A stretch of 64,000 bases of DNA from Pseudomonadota bacterium (GTDB lineage: Bacteria > Pseudomonadota > Alphaproteobacteria > Rhodobacterales > Rhodobacteraceae), in contig JAIUPD010000011.1 in assembly GCA_020161615.1 (NCBI GenBank), forward strand, positions 62,001-126,000. The letters run 5' to 3'. The position numbers were made by a program, and so were the translations under genes. Positions 56,132-64,000 of this stretch are shown here, piece by piece. The notes under the pieces are model-generated. The model did not search any database, was not told where the DNA came from, and worked only from the letters and a program-made list of their open reading frames with translations. Each line of letters begins with the position of its first letter. Positions within the stretch are counted from its first letter, which is position 1.

Positions 56132-56626
56132 TCAGCGCTGTTCTTCGGCGATGAACCGCGCCACCGCCTCCCTGTTGCCGGGGTCGATCAGCCGCTCGCC
56201 ATCGGCAACCAGATCGGCAAGGCTCTGCGCCCTCAACGCCGCGCGCCAGGCCTGTTCGGCGGCCAGCATCCGGGTCTTGATGAAGCAATCTGTCTTGTAG
56301 ACGTAAGGATCCTGCGCCTTGCAGGGCCCGCGGCGGCGGATCTCGCGACACAGGAACGCGGGTTCGGTGCCGTCGATCGCCTCGACGATATCCAGGAGGG
56401 TGATCCGCGCCGCCGGCCGCGCCAGCCGGTAGCCCCCGCGCGGACCCGGGACGGCCTCGATCACGCCCGCCACCGCCAGCGCCCGCAGATGCTTCAGCAG
56501 ATAGGATTCCGAGACACCATGCAGCGTGGCCAGGCTGCGGCCGGTCAGCACCCTCGCCTCGGGCAATGAGGCCAGCACCAGCGCCGAATGCAGCGCCGCC
56601 TCGACCCCGTCGCTCATCCTGCGCAT
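56132..56626 (-). CDS. Rrf2-family regulator with three cysteines
   Basis: 164 residues with winged helix (SALVLASLPEARVLTGRSLATLHGVSESYLLKHLRAL; VPGPRGGYRLARP). C93, C102 and C114 (spacing C-x8-C-x11-C) lie where IscR/NsrR hold their Fe-S ligands, so Fe-S or redox sensing is plausible. ATG 56626 has AGGAGAG upstream. Divergent from an AhpD-like gene across a clear palindrome, so probably autoregulated and regulating that gene. Confidence 0.9.
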   Translation of the reverse strand: MRRMSDGVEAALHSALVLASLPEARVLTGRSLATLHGVSESYLLKHLRALAVAGVIEAVPGPRGGYRLARPAARITLLDIVEAIDGTEPAFLCREIRRRGPCKAQDPYVYKTDCFIKTRMLAAEQAWRAALRAQSLADLVADGERLIDPGNREAVARFIAEEQR

Positions 56627-56647
56627 CCGTCTCTCCTTGCTGGTGCC

Positions 56648-56674
56648 AATCATGGATATATATTATCCATGATT
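56648..56674. promoter_or_regulatory. 27 bp palindrome, probable Rrf2 operator
   Basis: Perfect 11 bp arms AATCATGGATA/TATCCATGATT with a TATAT centre. It lies 21 bp before the Rrf2 start and 24 bp before the AhpD-like start, where it would overlap both promoters. Classical shape for an Rrf2-dimer site. Confidence 0.8.
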
Positions 56675-56698
56675 CGAGACAACCCGAGGAGAAACCGC

Positions 56699-57139
56699 AT
56701 GTCAGCCCGGATGAACATTCCCCGCCTGGCCCCCGATCTGTACAGGGCGGTCAGCGCGCTGGACGCGGCCGTGACGCAATCCGGGCTCGACAGCCGCCTG
56801 CTGCATCTGGTGAAACTGCGTGCCTCGCAGATCAACGGCTGCGCCTATTGCGTTGACCTGCATGTGAAAGAGGCCCTTGCCGACGGTCTGGACCCGCAGC
56901 TTTTGCACCTCGTCTCGGTCTGGCGTGAATCGCCCTTGTTCGACGCCCGCGACCGGGCGGCGCTGGACTGGACCGAAAGCGTCACGCTGCTCGCCGCCAC
57001 CGGCGTTCCCGATGCTGTCCACGCACAGGCGCGCGCGGTCTTCACCGAGGCCGAGGTCGCCCGGCTGACCGTTGCCATCGGCACGATCAATCTCTGGAAC
57101 CGGATCGCCGTCAGCTCGCGCCTGCAGCATCCGGTCTGA
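56699..57139 (+). CDS. AhpD-like carboxymuconolactone-decarboxylase-family protein
   Basis: 146 residues with the alkylhydroperoxidase motif CAYCVDLH (C48, C51, H55), the redox CXXC-H core of AhpD-type proteins. GAGGAGA precedes the ATG. Divergent from an Rrf2 regulator, consistent with a stress- or redox-controlled role; AhpD proteins act as peroxide or thiol reductases, but some family members are decarboxylases. Confidence 0.88.
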   Translation: MSARMNIPRLAPDLYRAVSALDAAVTQSGLDSRLLHLVKLRASQINGCAYCVDLHVKEALADGLDPQLLHLVSVWRESPLFDARDRAALDWTESVTLLAATGVPDAVHAQARAVFTEAEVARLTVAIGTINLWNRIAVSSRLQHPV

Positions 57140-57149
57140 GAGCCGCGCC

Positions 57150-57764
57150 TCAGGCCTTGAGCGCCAGCGCGCCCCCCGCCACGATCATCGCACCGCCGGC
57201 CGTGCGCCGCGCCGCCCGCCGATAGCGCCAGCCCGCCGAGGCCGCGGCGATCCGCCGGGCGGCGATGGCATAGGCGATCTTCACCCCCGCCACTGCCCCC
57301 AGGGTGATCATGGCGATCATCGCGACATCGCCCGCCGTCACCGCGAGCGGATCGACGAAGACCGGGAACAGCGCGGCATAGAAGAGGATCGCCTTGACGT
57401 CGCCCAGGGTCAGCCCGACCCCGGCGGCGAAGCTGATCCACAGCCCGCCCCGCCCGGCGCGCGCGTCCTGCACGGCCCCGCCCGCGCTGCGGATCAGGCT
57501 GAAGCCGAACCAGACCAGATAGGCGGCCGCCGCATAGCGCAGCAGGGTAAAGAAGGTCCCCAGAACCTCGGCCATCGCCGCGAGCCCGGCCAGGGCCAGC
57601 GCCACGAAGATCAGATCGCCCGCCGCGATCCCCAGCGCCGCGGCGATCCCGTGCCGCATCCCCTGGGTCGCCGAGCGGACGACAACCAACGCCACGCTGG
57701 AACTGGGCAAGGCCGCCAGCGCGACCATGGCAAGGAACAGCGACAGCGATTCCGCGATGGACAT
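57150..57764 (-). CDS. LysE-family exporter
   Basis: 204 residues, six helices: MSIAESLSLFLAMVALAALPSSSVALVVVRSATQGMRHGIAAALG and SFAAGVGLTLGDVKAILFYAALFP. GGAGGGG lies upstream. The longer frame upstream is shadow. Divergent from a TetR regulator (147 bp), its likely controller. Confidence 0.88.
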   Translation of the reverse strand: MSIAESLSLFLAMVALAALPSSSVALVVVRSATQGMRHGIAAALGIAAGDLIFVALALAGLAAMAEVLGTFFTLLRYAAAAYLVWFGFSLIRSAGGAVQDARAGRGGLWISFAAGVGLTLGDVKAILFYAALFPVFVDPLAVTAGDVAMIAMITLGAVAGVKIAYAIAARRIAAASAGWRYRRAARRTAGGAMIVAGGALALKA

Positions 57765-57911
57765 GGACGAGCCCCTCCCCTCAAGAGATCTGTGCGCTGC
57801 CATGATAGGACCAGCGAAAGCCGCAGGACAACCCGCGCGGGTTGAAAAGACCGGCCTGGACGCGCCACTCTGCGCCCAGCCCCGCAGCTCCAGAACAGGC
57901 AGACCGACAGG

Positions 57912-58520
57912 ATGGACACCACAGCAAGCAGGATCCTCGCCGCCGCCGAGGCGCTGTTTTACGAACACGGCCTGCGCAGCGTCGGGGTCGAGGCAATCGC
58001 CGAGCGCGCCGGCGTCACGAAACGCACGCTCTACAACCATTTCGACAGCAAGGACGCGCTGATCGCCGCGTCGCTGCAGGTCCGGGACAGCGCGACGGTC
58101 GAGCGGTATCGCAGCTGGCTGGGCGATCCGGCCCTGCCCCTGACCGAGCGCGTCACCCGCCTGTTCGCCGCCCTGGCCGATCACGCCGCCCATCCCCGCT
58201 GGCGCGGCTGCGGCTTCACCCGGGCGGCGGTCGAGTTGGCCGGTCAGCCGGGCCATCCGGCGGTGCGGATGGCCGCGCAGCACAAGACACGCTTCCTGCG
58301 CTGGCTGGAACAGGAATGCCGCAGCGCCGGGGCCAGCGACCCCGCGCGCCTTGCCGCGCATGTCGCCCTGCTGATCGAGGGGGCGATTGCCCGCATGCTG
58401 ATCCACGGCGACACCGGCTATGCACGGTCGGCCGGCGAAGCGGCCGTGACGCTGGTGATCGCGGACCGCGCGGCCGGGCACCCTCGGCACCGAAGCGCGC
58501 CGGAGTATACCGAGGAGTGA
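57912..58520 (+). CDS. TetR-family regulator
   Basis: 202 residues: helix-turn-helix TTASRILAAAEALFYEHGLRSVGVEAIAERAGVTKRTLYNHFDSKDALI, typical TetR, and a helical ligand domain. Divergent from the LysE-type exporter gene. Confidence 0.93.
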   Translation: MDTTASRILAAAEALFYEHGLRSVGVEAIAERAGVTKRTLYNHFDSKDALIAASLQVRDSATVERYRSWLGDPALPLTERVTRLFAALADHAAHPRWRGCGFTRAAVELAGQPGHPAVRMAAQHKTRFLRWLEQECRSAGASDPARLAAHVALLIEGAIARMLIHGDTGYARSAGEAAVTLVIADRAAGHPRHRSAPEYTEE

Positions 58521-58576
58521 ATGGCCCCCGCCCGTTAGATGGCTAGGCTCGCTCCGCCACTGAACGGGAAAGCACG

Positions 58577-59791
58577 ATGTCGACACCGGCCAAGGGGGCC
58601 TGGACCCCCGCCCTTCTGACCGCCCTTGTCGCCGCGGGCACCATCCTGTCGCTGTCCATGGGGCTGCGGCAAAGCCTCGGGCTGTTCATGGAGCCGTTGG
58701 CGCGGGCGGGTGCGGTGAGCGCGGCGGCCTTCGGCTTCGCCATGGCGCTGCAGAACCTCGCCTGGGGGATCGGACAGCCTTTCATGGGCGCGATCTGCGA
58801 CCGGTTCGGCGGGCGGCTGGTGGTGGCCGTGGCCGCGATCCTCTATGGTGCGGGGCTGGCGTCGATGGCCAGCGGCGGGGCGCTGGGCCTCTACCTCGGC
58901 GGGGGGCTGCTGATCGGGCTGGCGGTCGCGGCCACCTCGCATGGCGTGCTGGTCGGCATCGTCTCGCGCCTGGCCTCCCCCAGCGTCCGGGCCAGCGCCG
59001 TCTCGATCCTCGCCGCGGTCGGCTCGCTCGGCACCTTCGCCGTCGCCCCCGCGACCCAAGGCATGATCGAGCGTTGGAGCTGGCAGGGCGCGCTCGCGGG
59101 CCTCGCCTTGCTTGCCCTGCTGATGACCGGCATGGCCCTGCTCTTTCGTCGGGCCGCGCCCGGGGCCGCGGACAGCACCCTCCGCCCCGATGCCCGCGGC
59201 GCCATCGTCACGGCCCTGAGAAGCCGCCCCTTCGTCATCGCCACGCTCGCCTTCTTCGCCTGCGGCTTCCAGTTGATCTTCATCGCCACCCATCTGCCCA
59301 ATTTCATAGCCCTGTGCGGCCTGCCGCCCTCGGTCGGCGCCACGGCGCTGGCGCTCATTGGCCTGTGCAATGCGCTGGGCACGCTGTTGGCAGGCTACCT
59401 CTGCCAGCGGTGGGGGAACGAGCCGGTGCTGGCGCTGATCTATCTGCTGCGGACGCTGGCCATCGCGCTGTTCTTCACCCTGCCCGTCAGCGTCGAATCG
59501 ACGCTGATCTTCGCCGCGGCGATGGGTTTCCTGTGGCTCAGCGTGGTGCCCCCGGTGAGCGGCATGATCAACGGCCTTTTCGGCCCGGCGAATTTCGGCA
59601 CGCTCTTTGGGGTGATGTTCCTCAGCCATCAAGTCGGGGCCTTCCTGGGCGCCTGGCTGGGCGGGCTCGCCTATCAGATGAGCGGCAGCTATACGGCCGG
59701 CTGGCTGGCGCTGATCGCGGTCGGCATGGCCGCTGCGGCGCTGCAATTCTGGGGCGTAAGACCGCGCGCGGAACGTCTGCCGTCGCCGTGA
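58577..59791 (+). CDS. MFS transporter
   Basis: 404 residues with twelve predicted helices; GLRQSLGLFMEPLARAG and the loop motif GAICDRFGGRLVV are typical MFS features, as is the mid-protein GMALLFRRAAPG central loop. Substrate unknown. It is just upstream of bioR but reads in the same direction; no obvious biotin link. Confidence 0.92.
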   Translation: MSTPAKGAWTPALLTALVAAGTILSLSMGLRQSLGLFMEPLARAGAVSAAAFGFAMALQNLAWGIGQPFMGAICDRFGGRLVVAVAAILYGAGLASMASGGALGLYLGGGLLIGLAVAATSHGVLVGIVSRLASPSVRASAVSILAAVGSLGTFAVAPATQGMIERWSWQGALAGLALLALLMTGMALLFRRAAPGAADSTLRPDARGAIVTALRSRPFVIATLAFFACGFQLIFIATHLPNFIALCGLPPSVGATALALIGLCNALGTLLAGYLCQRWGNEPVLALIYLLRTLAIALFFTLPVSVESTLIFAAAMGFLWLSVVPPVSGMINGLFGPANFGTLFGVMFLSHQVGAFLGAWLGGLAYQMSGSYTAGWLALIAVGMAAAALQFWGVRPRAERLPSP

Positions 59792-59833
59792 TGCTTCGGG
59801 CCGCGAGGGGATCGACAGAGGCCTGAGGGTGAA

Positions 59834-59843
59834 TTATCTATAA
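59834..59843 (+). promoter_or_regulatory. BioR box 1 (at bioR start)
   Basis: TTATCTATAA, the BioR consensus. It lies 3 bp before the bioR ATG, where a ribosome site would be, so bioR may be leaderless and autoregulated. Confidence 0.75.
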
Positions 59844-59846
59844 TTC

Positions 59847-60515
59847 ATGAAGCACGCCCCTGACGAAACCCAATCCGCCCGCATCGCCCGCGTCCTTGCC
59901 GACCGCATCATCTCGGGCGAGATTCCGCCCGGCGCGCGGCTCCGGCAGGACCATATCGCCGCCGAGTTCGGCGCCAGCCACGTCCCGGTGCGCGAGGCCT
60001 TTCGTGAGTTGCAAACCCAGGGCCTGACCGAGAGCGAACCAAGGCGCGGCTTTCGCGTCACCGAATTCGACGTGGCCGAATTGCGCGAGGTGGCCGAGAT
60101 GCGCGCGAGCCTCGAAAGCCTCGCCCTGCGCCACGCCGCCCCCAACATGACACGCGCCATTCTGCAGGAAGCCGAAGAGGTTACGCGCCACGGCGACAGT
60201 GCCAGCACGGTGCGTGACTGGGAGGCCGCGAACCGGCATTTTCATCGGCTCATCCTGTCCCCCTGCCGGATGCCGCGCCTCCTGCGAACCATCGACGACC
60301 TGCAGGCCGCCAGCGCCCGCTTCCTCTTCGCTGCCTGGCGGCGCGACTGGGAGGCACGGACCGATCACGATCACCGCGCTATTCTCGACGCGCTGCGCAA
60401 GGGGCAGACCGAGCTCGCCTGCGCCACGCTGGCGCGGCACGTCGGCTGGATCGGCAAGCGCAAGTCCGCCGTGAAAAATGCCGACTCCAGAGAGACTTAC
60501 GAGATTCCCGGCTGA
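59847..60515 (+). CDS. bioR: Biotin repressor BioR (GntR family)
   Basis: 222 residues: GntR winged helix (IARVLADRIISGEIPPGARLRQDHIAAEFGASHVPVREAFRELQTQGL) and an FCD-like helical domain with GNTR signature ESEPRRGFRVTEFDVAELREVAEMRASLESLALRHA. Together with bioY and bioB and the TTATCTATAA boxes, this identifies the alphaproteobacterial biotin repressor. Confidence 0.9.
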   Translation: MKHAPDETQSARIARVLADRIISGEIPPGARLRQDHIAAEFGASHVPVREAFRELQTQGLTESEPRRGFRVTEFDVAELREVAEMRASLESLALRHAAPNMTRAILQEAEEVTRHGDSASTVRDWEAANRHFHRLILSPCRMPRLLRTIDDLQAASARFLFAAWRRDWEARTDHDHRAILDALRKGQTELACATLARHVGWIGKRKSAVKNADSRETYEIPG

Positions 60516-60525
60516 TTATCTATAA
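60516..60525 (+). promoter_or_regulatory. BioR box 2
   Basis: TTATCTATAA immediately after the bioR stop, upstream of bioY. Together with the box at 60560 it would repress bioY-bioB. Confidence 0.75.
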
Positions 60526-60559
60526 TATATATTGCCGACCGGTCAGATAGTCTTCGTAA

Positions 60560-60569
60560 TTATAGATAG
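60560..60569 (+). promoter_or_regulatory. BioR box 3
   Basis: TTATAGATAG, one base off the TTATAGATAA form; 30 bp before the bioY ATG. A GGAGG ribosome site follows at about 60587. Confidence 0.65.
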
Positions 60570-60599
60570 ATTCGATGCCTATCTTCGGAGGACAGACCC

Positions 60600-61157
60600 A
60601 TGGCATTTCTCACCCTCGCGCAAACCCGTCCCGCAACGCTCGGGCGCGGCCTTGCGCTGGCGCTCGGTGGCGCGGCGCTGATCACGCTGGGCGCCAAGAT
60701 CCAGATCCCATTCTGGCCGGTGCCGATGACGCTGCACACGCTGGCGGTCTTCTTCCTCGCGGCCATGTTGGGGCCGAGGCTCGGCTTCGCGGCAATGGCG
60801 GCCTATCTGGCGGCGGGCTCTCTGGGGATGCCGGTCTTCTCGGGCACGCCGGAACGCGGAATCGGGCTGGCTTATATGGCCGGGCCGACCGGCGGATATC
60901 TTGCGGGCTACCTGCTGGGCGCGGGCCTGACCGGCTGGCTGGCGCAAGGGCGCGGGTTGATCGGGCGCTTCCTGGCGATGCTGGCGGGCCTCGCCGTGGT
61001 CTATGCCCTCGGCCTCGCCTGGCTGGCGCTCTATGTCCCGGCGCCGGGGCTGCTGGCCGCGGGTCTCACGCCCTTCCTGCTCGGCGATCTGGTCAAGCTG
61101 GCGCTGGCCTCGGGCCTCATCGCGGCCATCGCCCGCCTCAGGACCCGCGCGGCATGA
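60600..61157 (+). CDS. bioY: Biotin transporter substrate-binding subunit BioY
   Basis: 185-residue ECF-type S component with six helices: [40 protein letters not shown] and [22 protein letters not shown] are the BioY signatures. It needs an energising module or works alone in some bacteria; none is in this window. Its stop overlaps the bioB start (ATGA). Confidence 0.95.
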   Translation: MAFLTLAQTRPATLGRGLALALGGAALITLGAKIQIPFWPVPMTLHTLAVFFLAAMLGPRLGFAAMAAYLAAGSLGMPVFSGTPERGIGLAYMAGPTGGYLAGYLLGAGLTGWLAQGRGLIGRFLAMLAGLAVVYALGLAWLALYVPAPGLLAAGLTPFLLGDLVKLALASGLIAAIARLRTRAA

Positions 61158-62128
61158 TCCGCAGCGACTGGACCATGGAGGAGGCCAGGGCGATCCACGC
61201 CCTGCCCTTCGCCGACCTCATGCATCGCGCCCAGACGCTCCACCGCGCGCATTTCGACCCCAACGCGATCGAAACCGCGAGCCTTCTGAGCATCAAAACC
61301 GGCGGCTGCCCCGAAGATTGCGGCTATTGCTCGCAATCGGCCCATCACGAGACCGGCGTGAAGGCCACCAAGCTCATGGGAACCGAGGAGGTTCTGGCCG
61401 CCGCACAGCGCGCCAAGGCCTCCGGCGCGCAGCGCTTTTGCATGGGGGCCGCCTGGCGCAGCCCCAAGGATCGCGACATGGACAAGCTCTGCGACATGGT
61501 GCGGGGCGTGGCCGAACTGGGGCTGGAAACCTGCATGACGCTGGGGATGCTGTCGCCCGAACAGGTCGCGCGGCTGAAGGCGGCGGGTTTGGATTTCTAC
61601 AATCACAACATCGACACCTCGCCCGAGTACTACGCCCAGATCGCCACCACCCGGACGATGGAGGACCGCCTCGACACGGTCGAACAGGTCCGCAAGGGCG
61701 GCATCAAGGTCTGCTGCGGCGGCATCTTGGGCATGGGCGAGGCCGAGGAGGACCGCATCGCCATGCTGGTGACGCTGGCGACGCTCCCCGCGCATCCCGA
61801 CAGCGTGCCGGTGAATCTGTGGAACGAGATCGAGGGCGTGCCGGTGCAGGCGCGCGCCCAGGCCGTCGATCCCTTCGCGCTGGTGCGCATCGTGGCGCTG
61901 GCCCGCATCCTGATGCCAGCCTCGGTCGTGCGGCTGTCGGCGGGGCGCACTTGGATGAGCGACGAGCTGCAGGCGCTGTGCTTCCTTGCCGGGGCGAATT
62001 CGATCTTCGTCGGCGACACACTCCTGACCACCGGCAACCCGGCGGCCTGGAAGGATCAGGACCTGCTGGCGCGGCTCGGGATGCACATCGCCCCCGCGCA
62101 GGCCCGCCCCTGGGTCGCGGCGGAATAG
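61154..62128 (+). CDS. bioB: Biotin synthase
   Basis: 324-residue radical SAM enzyme inserting sulfur into dethiobiotin. The CxxxCxxC cluster is C52-C56-C59 in [18 protein letters not shown]. Further conserved: [23 protein letters not shown], and the auxiliary-cluster Arg near SAGRTWMS. Start ATG at 61154. bioF, bioA and bioD are absent locally. Confidence 0.96.
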   Translation: MIRSDWTMEEARAIHALPFADLMHRAQTLHRAHFDPNAIETASLLSIKTGGCPEDCGYCSQSAHHETGVKATKLMGTEEVLAAAQRAKASGAQRFCMGAAWRSPKDRDMDKLCDMVRGVAELGLETCMTLGMLSPEQVARLKAAGLDFYNHNIDTSPEYYAQIATTRTMEDRLDTVEQVRKGGIKVCCGGILGMGEAEEDRIAMLVTLATLPAHPDSVPVNLWNEIEGVPVQARAQAVDPFALVRIVALARILMPASVVRLSAGRTWMSDELQALCFLAGANSIFVGDTLLTTGNPAAWKDQDLLARLGMHIAPAQARPWVAAE

Positions 62129-62268
62129 GCGCAGCCCGGAACGCTTCGGGCGGGGATAGCCAACGCCCGAACGATCTGCCCCCGGGGCAGCGCCGCCGTT
62201 CCGGTTCCCATCCGGTCACCCGCCTGCAGCGGTCAACGCCGCCAACCGCGGCGCGGTAGAGCCTCCGA

Positions 62269-63180
62269 TCACTCAACGCCTTCCAGTCCGAGCGTCCTTG
62301 CTGCCAGCCGCAGCGTTTGGGTGAGGAGATCGAAGCTGGCCGTGGACTGCTCGCTTCCCGGGAACAGGAGGGCAATGGTCCGGTGGGCATCGGGCATGCG
62401 CAGCGGCCGCAGCACCACCTCCTCGCGGTGCACGGCCTGACGGCGCGCGAACAGATCCGGGATCACCGCCACCCCGGCCCCGGTCGCGGCCATGAGCAGG
62501 ATGGAATCGAGGCTTGTGCCCTCGTAGTCGGTCGACACGATGGCCCCCGCCTCGCCCGCCAGGGCGTAGACGATGCGCGACAGCCGGTGCCCTGTATCGA
62601 GCGTCAACAGGCGCAGGGTCGACAGATCCGCCGCCTCGACCACCTCGCGCTGCCGCAGCGGATGATCCGTCGCCACGGCCACCCAGAGCCGTTCGACGAA
62701 CAGCGGCCGCTGCCAGGTGTTGGGGTGATCCTCGGGCGTGGAGAGGATGGCATCGAAGCGCCCGTTGCGCAGACCCTCGTCCAGGCTCAGCGTGTTCTCC
62801 TCGCGCACGATGACCCTCAGCGCGGGCAGCGTGCGATGCAGCTCGCGCATCACCTGCGGCAGCAGATAGGGCCCGATCGAGGGCAGCACGCCCAGCCGCA
62901 GCCGGCCGTCGAAGGGAAGCGATGCGGTCATGGCGCTGCGCAGGTTTTCGACCTCGGACAGGATCCTGCGCGCCCGGCTGACGAATTCCAGCCCCTTGGC
63001 CGTCGTGCTGGCGCCGTTCCGCCCGCGGGTGAACAGCCGGATGTCCAGTTCGGCCTCGACCGTCGCCACCTGGGCGGAGAGGCTGGGCTGGCTGACATGG
63101 AGACGCTCCGCCGCCAGGCCGAAGCTGCCGAGTTGGTGGATCGTCACGATGTATTCGAGTTGCCGCAGGGTCGGCCTCAT
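62269..63180 (-). CDS. LysR-family regulator (OxyR/CbbR-like)
   Basis: 303 residues: MRPTLRQLEYIVTIHQLGSFGLAAERLHVSQPSLSAQVATVEAELDIRLFTR is the LysR HTH; the C-terminal region is the effector domain. Divergent from an SbtA-type bicarbonate transporter (94 bp), which it probably regulates. There is no clear OxyR Cys pair. Confidence 0.92.
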   Translation of the reverse strand: MRPTLRQLEYIVTIHQLGSFGLAAERLHVSQPSLSAQVATVEAELDIRLFTRGRNGASTTAKGLEFVSRARRILSEVENLRSAMTASLPFDGRLRLGVLPSIGPYLLPQVMRELHRTLPALRVIVREENTLSLDEGLRNGRFDAILSTPEDHPNTWQRPLFVERLWVAVATDHPLRQREVVEAADLSTLRLLTLDTGHRLSRIVYALAGEAGAIVSTDYEGTSLDSILLMAATGAGVAVIPDLFARRQAVHREEVVLRPLRMPDAHRTIALLFPGSEQSTASFDLLTQTLRLAARTLGLEGVE

Positions 63181-63274
63181 TCATAGCTCCAGACTATGGG
63201 TCAATGATATTCTTTGTATTAAAACTATCGGAAGGGATGTGGCAATCCGCGGCTCGTTCCATCCGGAGTCCGCC

Positions 63275-64000
63275 ATGCCCGCCTTCCTCGACCCGCTGAT
63301 CGGCAACCTCATGGTGCCGACGATCCTGTTCTTCGTGCTCGGCCTGATCGCCGCGCTGGTCCGCAGCGACCTCACCATCCCCGACGGGGCCGCCAAGTTC
63401 CTCTCGCTCTATCTCCTCCTGTCCATCGGCTTCAAAGGTGGGCACAGCCTCGCCGCGCATGGCCTCGGCGCCGACCTGTTCCTGGCCATCGGGGCCGGGC
63501 TGGTGCTGTCCTTCGGCCTGCCGTTCCTGGCCTTCGCCCTCTTGCGCGCGATGACCGGGCTCGACCGCACGAACGCGGCGGCCGTCGCCGGGCATTATGG
63601 CTCGATCTCGATCGTCACCTTCGTGGCCGCCGTCAGCCTGCTGGACCTGACGGGCACCGCGCATGACGGCTACATGGTCGCCGTCGCCGCCGCGATGGAG
63701 GTGCCCGCGATCCTGTCGGCCCTGTGGATCGCGTCGCGGGCGCCCGGGGCGGCGGCCGCTGGGGCAGGCCATGTCTCGACGCGCGAGCTTTTTGCCAACG
63801 GGTCGATTGTCCTGCTCACCGGCGCCTTCGTCATCGGCGCCCTGACGCAGGAGCGGGGCATGCAGATGGTCGCGCCCTTCGTCGTAACCCCCTTCACAGG
63901 CATCCTGTGCCTGTTCCTGCTGGACATGGGTCTGAACGCGGGGCGCAGCCTGTTGCGGAACCGGCACATGCTGAGCCTCGGCCTGCTGGGCTTCGGGCTG
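63275..64000 (+). CDS. SbtA-type sodium-dependent bicarbonate transporter (partial)
   Basis: 242 codons are in the window and the frame runs off the end. MPAFLDPLIGNLMVPTILFFVLGLIAALVRSDLTIPDGAAKFLSLYLLLSIGFKGG is the SbtA/DUF897 start; GHYGSISIVTFVAAVSLL, VAAAMEVPAILSAL and FLLDMGLNAGRSLL are also typical. CCGGAG precedes the ATG. Na/bicarbonate symport is known in cyanobacteria. Divergent from a LysR regulator. Confidence 0.88.
   Translation, partial: MPAFLDPLIGNLMVPTILFFVLGLIAALVRSDLTIPDGAAKFLSLYLLLSIGFKGGHSLAAHGLGADLFLAIGAGLVLSFGLPFLAFALLRAMTGLDRTNAAAVAGHYGSISIVTFVAAVSLLDLTGTAHDGYMVAVAAAMEVPAILSALWIASRAPGAAAAGAGHVSTRELFANGSIVLLTGAFVIGALTQERGMQMVAPFVVTPFTGILCLFLLDMGLNAGRSLLRNRHMLSLGLLGFGL

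Noticed and set aside
62269-63180. OxyR peroxide sensor
   Set aside because: I see no conserved Cys pair, and the divergent gene is a bicarbonate transporter.

Overview
The window is GC-rich DNA from an alphaproteobacterium, most likely of the Rhodobacterales (Rhodobacter/Paracoccus-like family). Pointers are the gene order of the cell-division block, a long FtsZ that ends in an [10 protein letters not shown]-type peptide, BioR biotin control with TTATCTATAA boxes, a DUF6476-like protein head-to-head with rluD, and several Lrp/LysE pairs. Product names come from sequence motifs and family knowledge; no database was searched.

Layout. 1-709 has no convincing gene. 710-19005 is a division and cell-wall (dcw) block, almost all on the minus strand: murD, rarD-like permease, ftsW, murG, murC, three small membrane proteins, murB, ddl, ftsQ, ftsA, ftsZ, lpxC, bamD, recN and a small lipoprotein. 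Two identical tRNA-Asp genes (19111 and 21781) flank a 2.6 kb segment with a DUF1127 protein, a winged-helix/TolB-like/TPR regulator and a SnoaL-like protein. 21905-27293 carries lipid and core-metabolism genes (pssA, psd, cmk, a metallo-beta-lactamase-fold hydrolase, aroA). 27451-31928 carries an Lrp regulator, two tandem LysE exporters, rpoH and a cardiolipin synthase.

31943-35548 is the most unusual locus. A cupin-4/JmjC-type oxygenase is divergent from three tandem paralogues that each have a conserved pre-Tat leader, a twin-arginine signal and repeats of the form G-L-T-D-x-D-x-G-x-x-A-D-P-x-G-N-G-R-G. The largest has ten almost perfect 24-residue repeats whose DNA copies differ mostly at synonymous sites. 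I infer an uncharacterised secreted repeat-protein system, possibly hydroxylated in the cytoplasm before Tat export.

35553-38190 holds rluD, a DUF6476-like protein, trmB and a small permease. 38253-45266 looks like a methylamine/betaine catabolic locus: a fatty-acid-desaturase-like protein, a PhnD-like protein without signal peptide and a dimethylglycine-dehydrogenase-like oxidoreductase in one overlapping operon, a divergent XRE regulator, and a non-pyrrolysine MttB-type methyltransferase. 45356-58520 is a run of accessory genes, mostly regulator/target pairs (LysR-aminotransferase, AraC-TSUP permease, Lrp-hydrolase-LysE, Rrf2-AhpD-like with a clear palindromic operator, TetR-LysE), plus cupins, GNATs and a decayed membrane-protein gene. 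58577-64000 holds an MFS transporter, the BioR-bioY-bioB biotin locus with three BioR boxes, and a LysR regulator divergent from an SbtA-type bicarbonate transporter that runs off the window end.
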